Shown: positions 60,641 through 64,000 of the stretch, one piece after another | Layout: every line of letters begins with the position of its first letter | Numbering within the stretch: position 1 is the first letter of the stretch | Source of the DNA: Rhinopomastus cyanomelas | Lineage: Eukaryota; Chordata; Aves; Bucerotiformes; Rhinopomastidae | Direction of reading: 5' to 3' | Assembly (NCBI GenBank): GCA_013400115.1 | Contig: VXBP01002363.1 | Location: 207,235 to 271,234, forward strand | DNA: 64,000 nt | Translations under genes and position numbers: made by a program | Notes under the pieces: generated by a model | Databases searched by the model: none | What the model was told of the DNA's origin: nothing | Seen by the model: only the letters and a program-made list of their open reading frames with translations

Positions 60641-61016
60641 TCCACGGCTCTGCCATCATCCATCCACCTGGTTACGCCCTCATAAAAGGCTATCAGGTTG
60701 GTCAAGCATCACTTCCCTTTTGTGAAGCCATGCTGACAGTCTCTAATGACCCTCCTGTCCTTGATGTGCGCAGAAACAGCCTCTAGAACAAATTGTTCCA
60801 TCACCATTCCTGGGATGGAGGTGAGGCTGACTGGTCTATAGTTACCTGGGTCTTCCTTCTTCCCTTTTTAAAGATTGGGGTAATATTTGCTATCCTCTGG
60901 TCCCTAGGCACCTCTCCTGATCCCCAGGACCTAGCAAAGATAATGGAAAGTGGCCTAGCAATGACTTCTGCCATCTCCCTTAGCACACGCGGGTGCATCC
61001 CATCTGGGTGGGAGCA
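60641..61016 (-). mobile_element. CR1 retroposon, N-terminal reverse-transcriptase section
   Basis: Minus-strand translation gives early CR1 reverse-transcriptase segments: HPRVLREMAEVIARPLSIIF, then GEVPRDQRIANITPIFKKG, and further on QHGFTKGK and CLTNLIAFYEGVT. The frame is broken at several places. The palm-domain catalytic motifs that should follow are absent where the N occurs. Homology ends near 61016. Confidence 0.9.
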
Positions 61017-61992
61017 GGAATTGACCTCTCCCCAGGTAAAAGTTTACACATGCACACTTGGGGTTTTCTTGTTTGGCCAAGAAAGGACTTGACATGCAAA
61101 AGAAAAGCAATTTTGTGCAGCTCATAGTCACCAGGAAAAGCACTCAAAACTCCTGCCCCCAAGACCCACAGTCCTTTATCTCAAACACATGCACCCCAAC
61201 CTCTCCTACACTGTGCCATTCAGATGCAAAGGGTCATAATACCTGCTGACCCCACTAACTCCCACAAAAACCCATCCCCTCAAATGCTTCCTTCAAGTGT
61301 GCAAATCCCTAAAATGTGATGAGGTTGTCGCTGTTGACTGTTTTCTCATTCCTCTTTCCCCTTTGTTTGGGAATTCACTGCAATGATGTTCCTGCAGAAA
61401 CCCTGCAAACTCCCAGCTCCTATATCATGCTGACAACTCATCTGTTTTTATCCCCCTTTCCCATGGATCCCTCTATTTATTGTAAATTGTTCTGAGACGC
61501 CACTGCTTACAGCACACAGTGCAATGGAGCTGGGAAAGCTGTGGTTGCTACAGCATTTAGTTGTCAAGTGAGACTGTGAAAACAAATAGTAAAAATTAGT
61601 TTCAGATAGTAAGTTCTTGTTTGAGTTTCTTTTTTTTATAGCTAACTGCTGTAAAAAAGAGAGAAGCTGCCAAGACTGGCCTCAAACCTGTTTTTCTATC
61701 ACCCCCCTCACTCAGAAACTCAGTGAATCATTAGGTCTTTCCACACTTACACCAACAGGATTCAGACACTGAGTACACACAAGACTCCTTTCTGTGTTCT
61801 GCACGTGCTCTGATTGTGATTTTTTTTGTTCTTTATTTATAGCAAGGAAAAACCTCCACACAACAGTAGGATCTTTTTCATCCCAGAGTCGCTGCTTTTC
61901 AGGATTGGGTGGAGGATGCCCTGTACAGTCCAAGGCAGACACTGAGACTCAGCAGAAGCACTGATGGGACAGTCATCAGCACAATGGGCAAA

Positions 61993-62160
61993 CACCTGAG
62001 AGGACTAAGGTAACACCTAACTGAGCTTGATGGTCACACACCTGAGAGGACTAAGGTAACACCTAACTCAGATTGATGGTCACACATCTGAGAGGACTAA
62101 GGTAACACCTAACTGAGCTTGATGGTCACACACCTGAGAGGACTAAGGTAACACCTAACT
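61993..62160. repeat. 46-bp minisatellite, 3.7 copies with alternating variants
   Basis: The unit starts CACCTGAGAGGACTAAGGTA, continues ACACCTAACT and ends with GATGGTCACA. Copies begin at 61993, 62039, 62085 and 62131 (partial). Copies 1 and 3 contain GAGCTTG where copy 2 has CAGATTG, and the partial fourth copy begins like copy 2. The array therefore looks like a duplicated 92-bp dimer. It has no recognisable coding role. Confidence 0.95.
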
Positions 62161-63511
62161 CACCATCTACAGAAGTACAGAAGATGCTGCTCATCTTTCA
62201 GTACTTCATCAGCGTGATTCCAGGCTGCAGACAAGGACAACGCAAACCTCAGTGCTTGTGGAAGATGGACCCAAGGATCATGTTCTCCACCAGACATAAG
62301 ACAGGGCAAGCTCCTGCTGGGGAAAACAAACCCACAGAAGTCTGGACAAAAAATCCTCTTAAGTCAAGAGAAAGGGTGTTTTTAAGGGTGATCTGTCATG
62401 CTAAGGGACTTTATCACAGCAATTACATCAGGAACAAGTTTACCATTTGAAAAAAGAAAGACTACAAGAAGCAACCCACCAGAACAGCAGCAGTGTCACA
62501 GCTGAGAGAGATGCAGAGAAGAGAAATGCATTACATGGGAGCAGTTGAGAATGAATCCAACATGGAAAGGGCCACTGTTACCGTATCATGTTTAGAGCAC
62601 AGGTGAGCATGTCTGCTTACAAGCAAGCATCACTGCTTCCACAAGCACAAGATTTCCATTCCCATCCACACATGCACTTTTGCTAGTTATGCAAATGGGT
62701 TTCCAGAAGGCTTTCAGAAAAATAAAACACAGAAACACCCAGAGATTTTTTTCAGATTCCCAAAGAAATCAGCCTAATCAAAATCCCTGACAGTTCCACA
62801 GGCTGGAACCATCAGGCACCAAGGAAGGATTTTGCTCGCACATCCCTTGACATCTCAGGTTAACAGCACAACCACCAGACTGAATGCATGACCTGTCAGC
62901 AGCTCAGGGGAGTGAGTGACTTCTGTTGTTTTAAAGCATTGTAGAAGCACAGAGGGGATGCTACACTGGGATCTGGTGCTGAGCCAGTTCCCAGTAGAAG
63001 CAGGAGCAGACAGCAGTGAGACAACATACTTTCTTGCCCACAGAGCAAGGGTTAGGGTATCACTGAAACAAACAATACCATTTCTGGCTCTTTCCCTTTC
63101 ACTTGGCAAATTCTTGAGGAGAAGCATCACACAGCCCTTCGGAAATAAAATGAAGGTCATTACAGCACATCCAGTGGTAAGCTCTCAGCAGCAGTGTCAT
63201 TTCAGACTATTTCCTCTGCCCTGGAATCATTCTGGTGTCTTGCTCATCATGGAAACCTTCCCCATTCACCTTGTGTTATCTGCTAGGTGTGGGCTGAAGG
63301 AGGTAAAAATGACAGATATTTGGAGGGAAGGGCTAAGCAGCAAAAATCCACATGGATCATGATGATCCAAAGGAGACATAAAACAGAGTATGCAGGAGGA
63401 AGGAGCAGCCAAGGCAGCACAGCGTGCTACAGGTTGATGCAGGTACCATGGCTTCCTGCTTGGCAAAGCCACACTCTGCAAAATTTCTGCACACTGCAAA
63501 GTGTTTGATAA

Positions 63512-63586
63512 ATCCTGCTCTAGATAGGGGGTTGGACTAAATGATCATCAGAGGTCCCTTCCAACTCCTACCATTCTGTGATTTTT
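63512..63586 (+). mobile_element. CR1 3' end fragment
   Basis: The block AATCCTGCTCTAGATAGGGG, GTTGGACTAAATGATCATCA and GAGGTCCCTTCCAACTCCTA with the tail CCATTCTGTGATTTTT is a sense CR1 3' terminus of about 75 bases, belonging to an older subfamily. Confidence 0.85.
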
Positions 63587-64000
63587 CAATACCTAGTCCT
63601 GGTGTGTCTTGGGAACTCCTCAAACATAAATGAACAAGAGCAAGCTGAGAGGACATTAATCAGTCTTCACACGGAGCATTCATGCAGATCATGAGTTTGA
63701 CAGTCACTTGTGGGGCCAGCTCTGCATCTGGGTCCTCATCTTCCTTGGGCAGGCAAGCACACAGTGGGGACCTGAGGAAAACCAGCTGTTGGTTTTCTCA
63801 GGCCTGGATAAAACTGTGACACAACCTACAATAAATCATCTGCCCAGTAATACAGATCTCCACTCTTCCCTATTCCAGACCCTGAACTTAAATCTTCTAA
63901 GCAGCACACATCAAATAGCAGTCTCACCTGCTGGCTGCTACCATCTTGGATCCTTTCCAGACCAGCTCCAGGCCATAGCACAACACAAAGAAAATACCCA

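Larger units (their letters stand above)
35386..64000. other. Presumed intergenic region downstream of NTRK3
   Basis: No exon of a known protein is recognisable over these 28.6 kb. In human the DNA beyond the NTRK3 3' end is a long gene-poor interval, and the same is plausible here. A 150-codon frame from an ATG at 35656 (upstream extension to 35590 uses GTG) is the longest non-repeat frame on the + strand, but it resembles nothing known to me. The remaining frames are shorter, overlapping and unlike known families, or they are CR1 relics. The contents I can name are the LTR, the CR1 copies, the minisatellite and the short repeats listed below. The rest appears to be unique non-coding sequence. 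Confidence 0.65.

Noticed and set aside
62916..63362. Open frame of 148 codons on the + strand
   Set aside because: The initiating codon is GTG, the product is unlike any known protein, and an opposing frame of about 100 codons overlaps it.

Overview
The window is vertebrate genomic DNA, almost certainly from a bird. It is AT/GC-balanced and CpG-poor, it carries many CR1 retroposons that end in the avian ATTCTATGA-type 3' tail, and one LTR resembles an abundant family of non-galliform birds. Coding sequence is under 1% of the window. The only gene I can support is the 3' end of NTRK3 (TrkC neurotrophin-3 receptor) on the + strand. Its last two coding exons encode the C-terminal half of the tyrosine kinase domain and the YLDILG tail.

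Layout. 1-18460 is the intron upstream of the penultimate coding exon, and its 5' end lies outside the window. It holds CR1 and MIR relics, a CpG-enriched degenerate stretch with a retroviral primer-binding-site-like motif (about 1.2-2.2 kb), and a few possible regulatory motifs. 18461-18619 is the penultimate coding exon, 18620-21241 is an intron, and 21242-21427 is the terminal coding exon with its stop. 21428 to about 35385 is proposed as a very long 3' UTR ending at an AATAAA at 35363. It would contain a head-to-tail pair of CR1 insertions, an alternating purine/pyrimidine tract and a possible small hAT-like relic. 35386-64000 looks intergenic: an LTR on the minus strand, CR1 copies in both orientations (two with recognisable reverse-transcriptase segments), a 46-bp minisatellite, short repeats and one N at 60640.

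The many other open frames are short, and many begin at non-ATG codons. They resemble no family I recognise, or they are CR1 reverse-transcriptase relics, so I do not call them genes. I found no RNA genes, CRISPR arrays or microbial features. I also found no new biological system. The observations most worth checking are the extent of the NTRK3 3' UTR and its CR1 content, the CR1 flanked by an unusually long diverged duplication, the N that sits exactly where a CR1 loses its catalytic core, and the alternating minisatellite.
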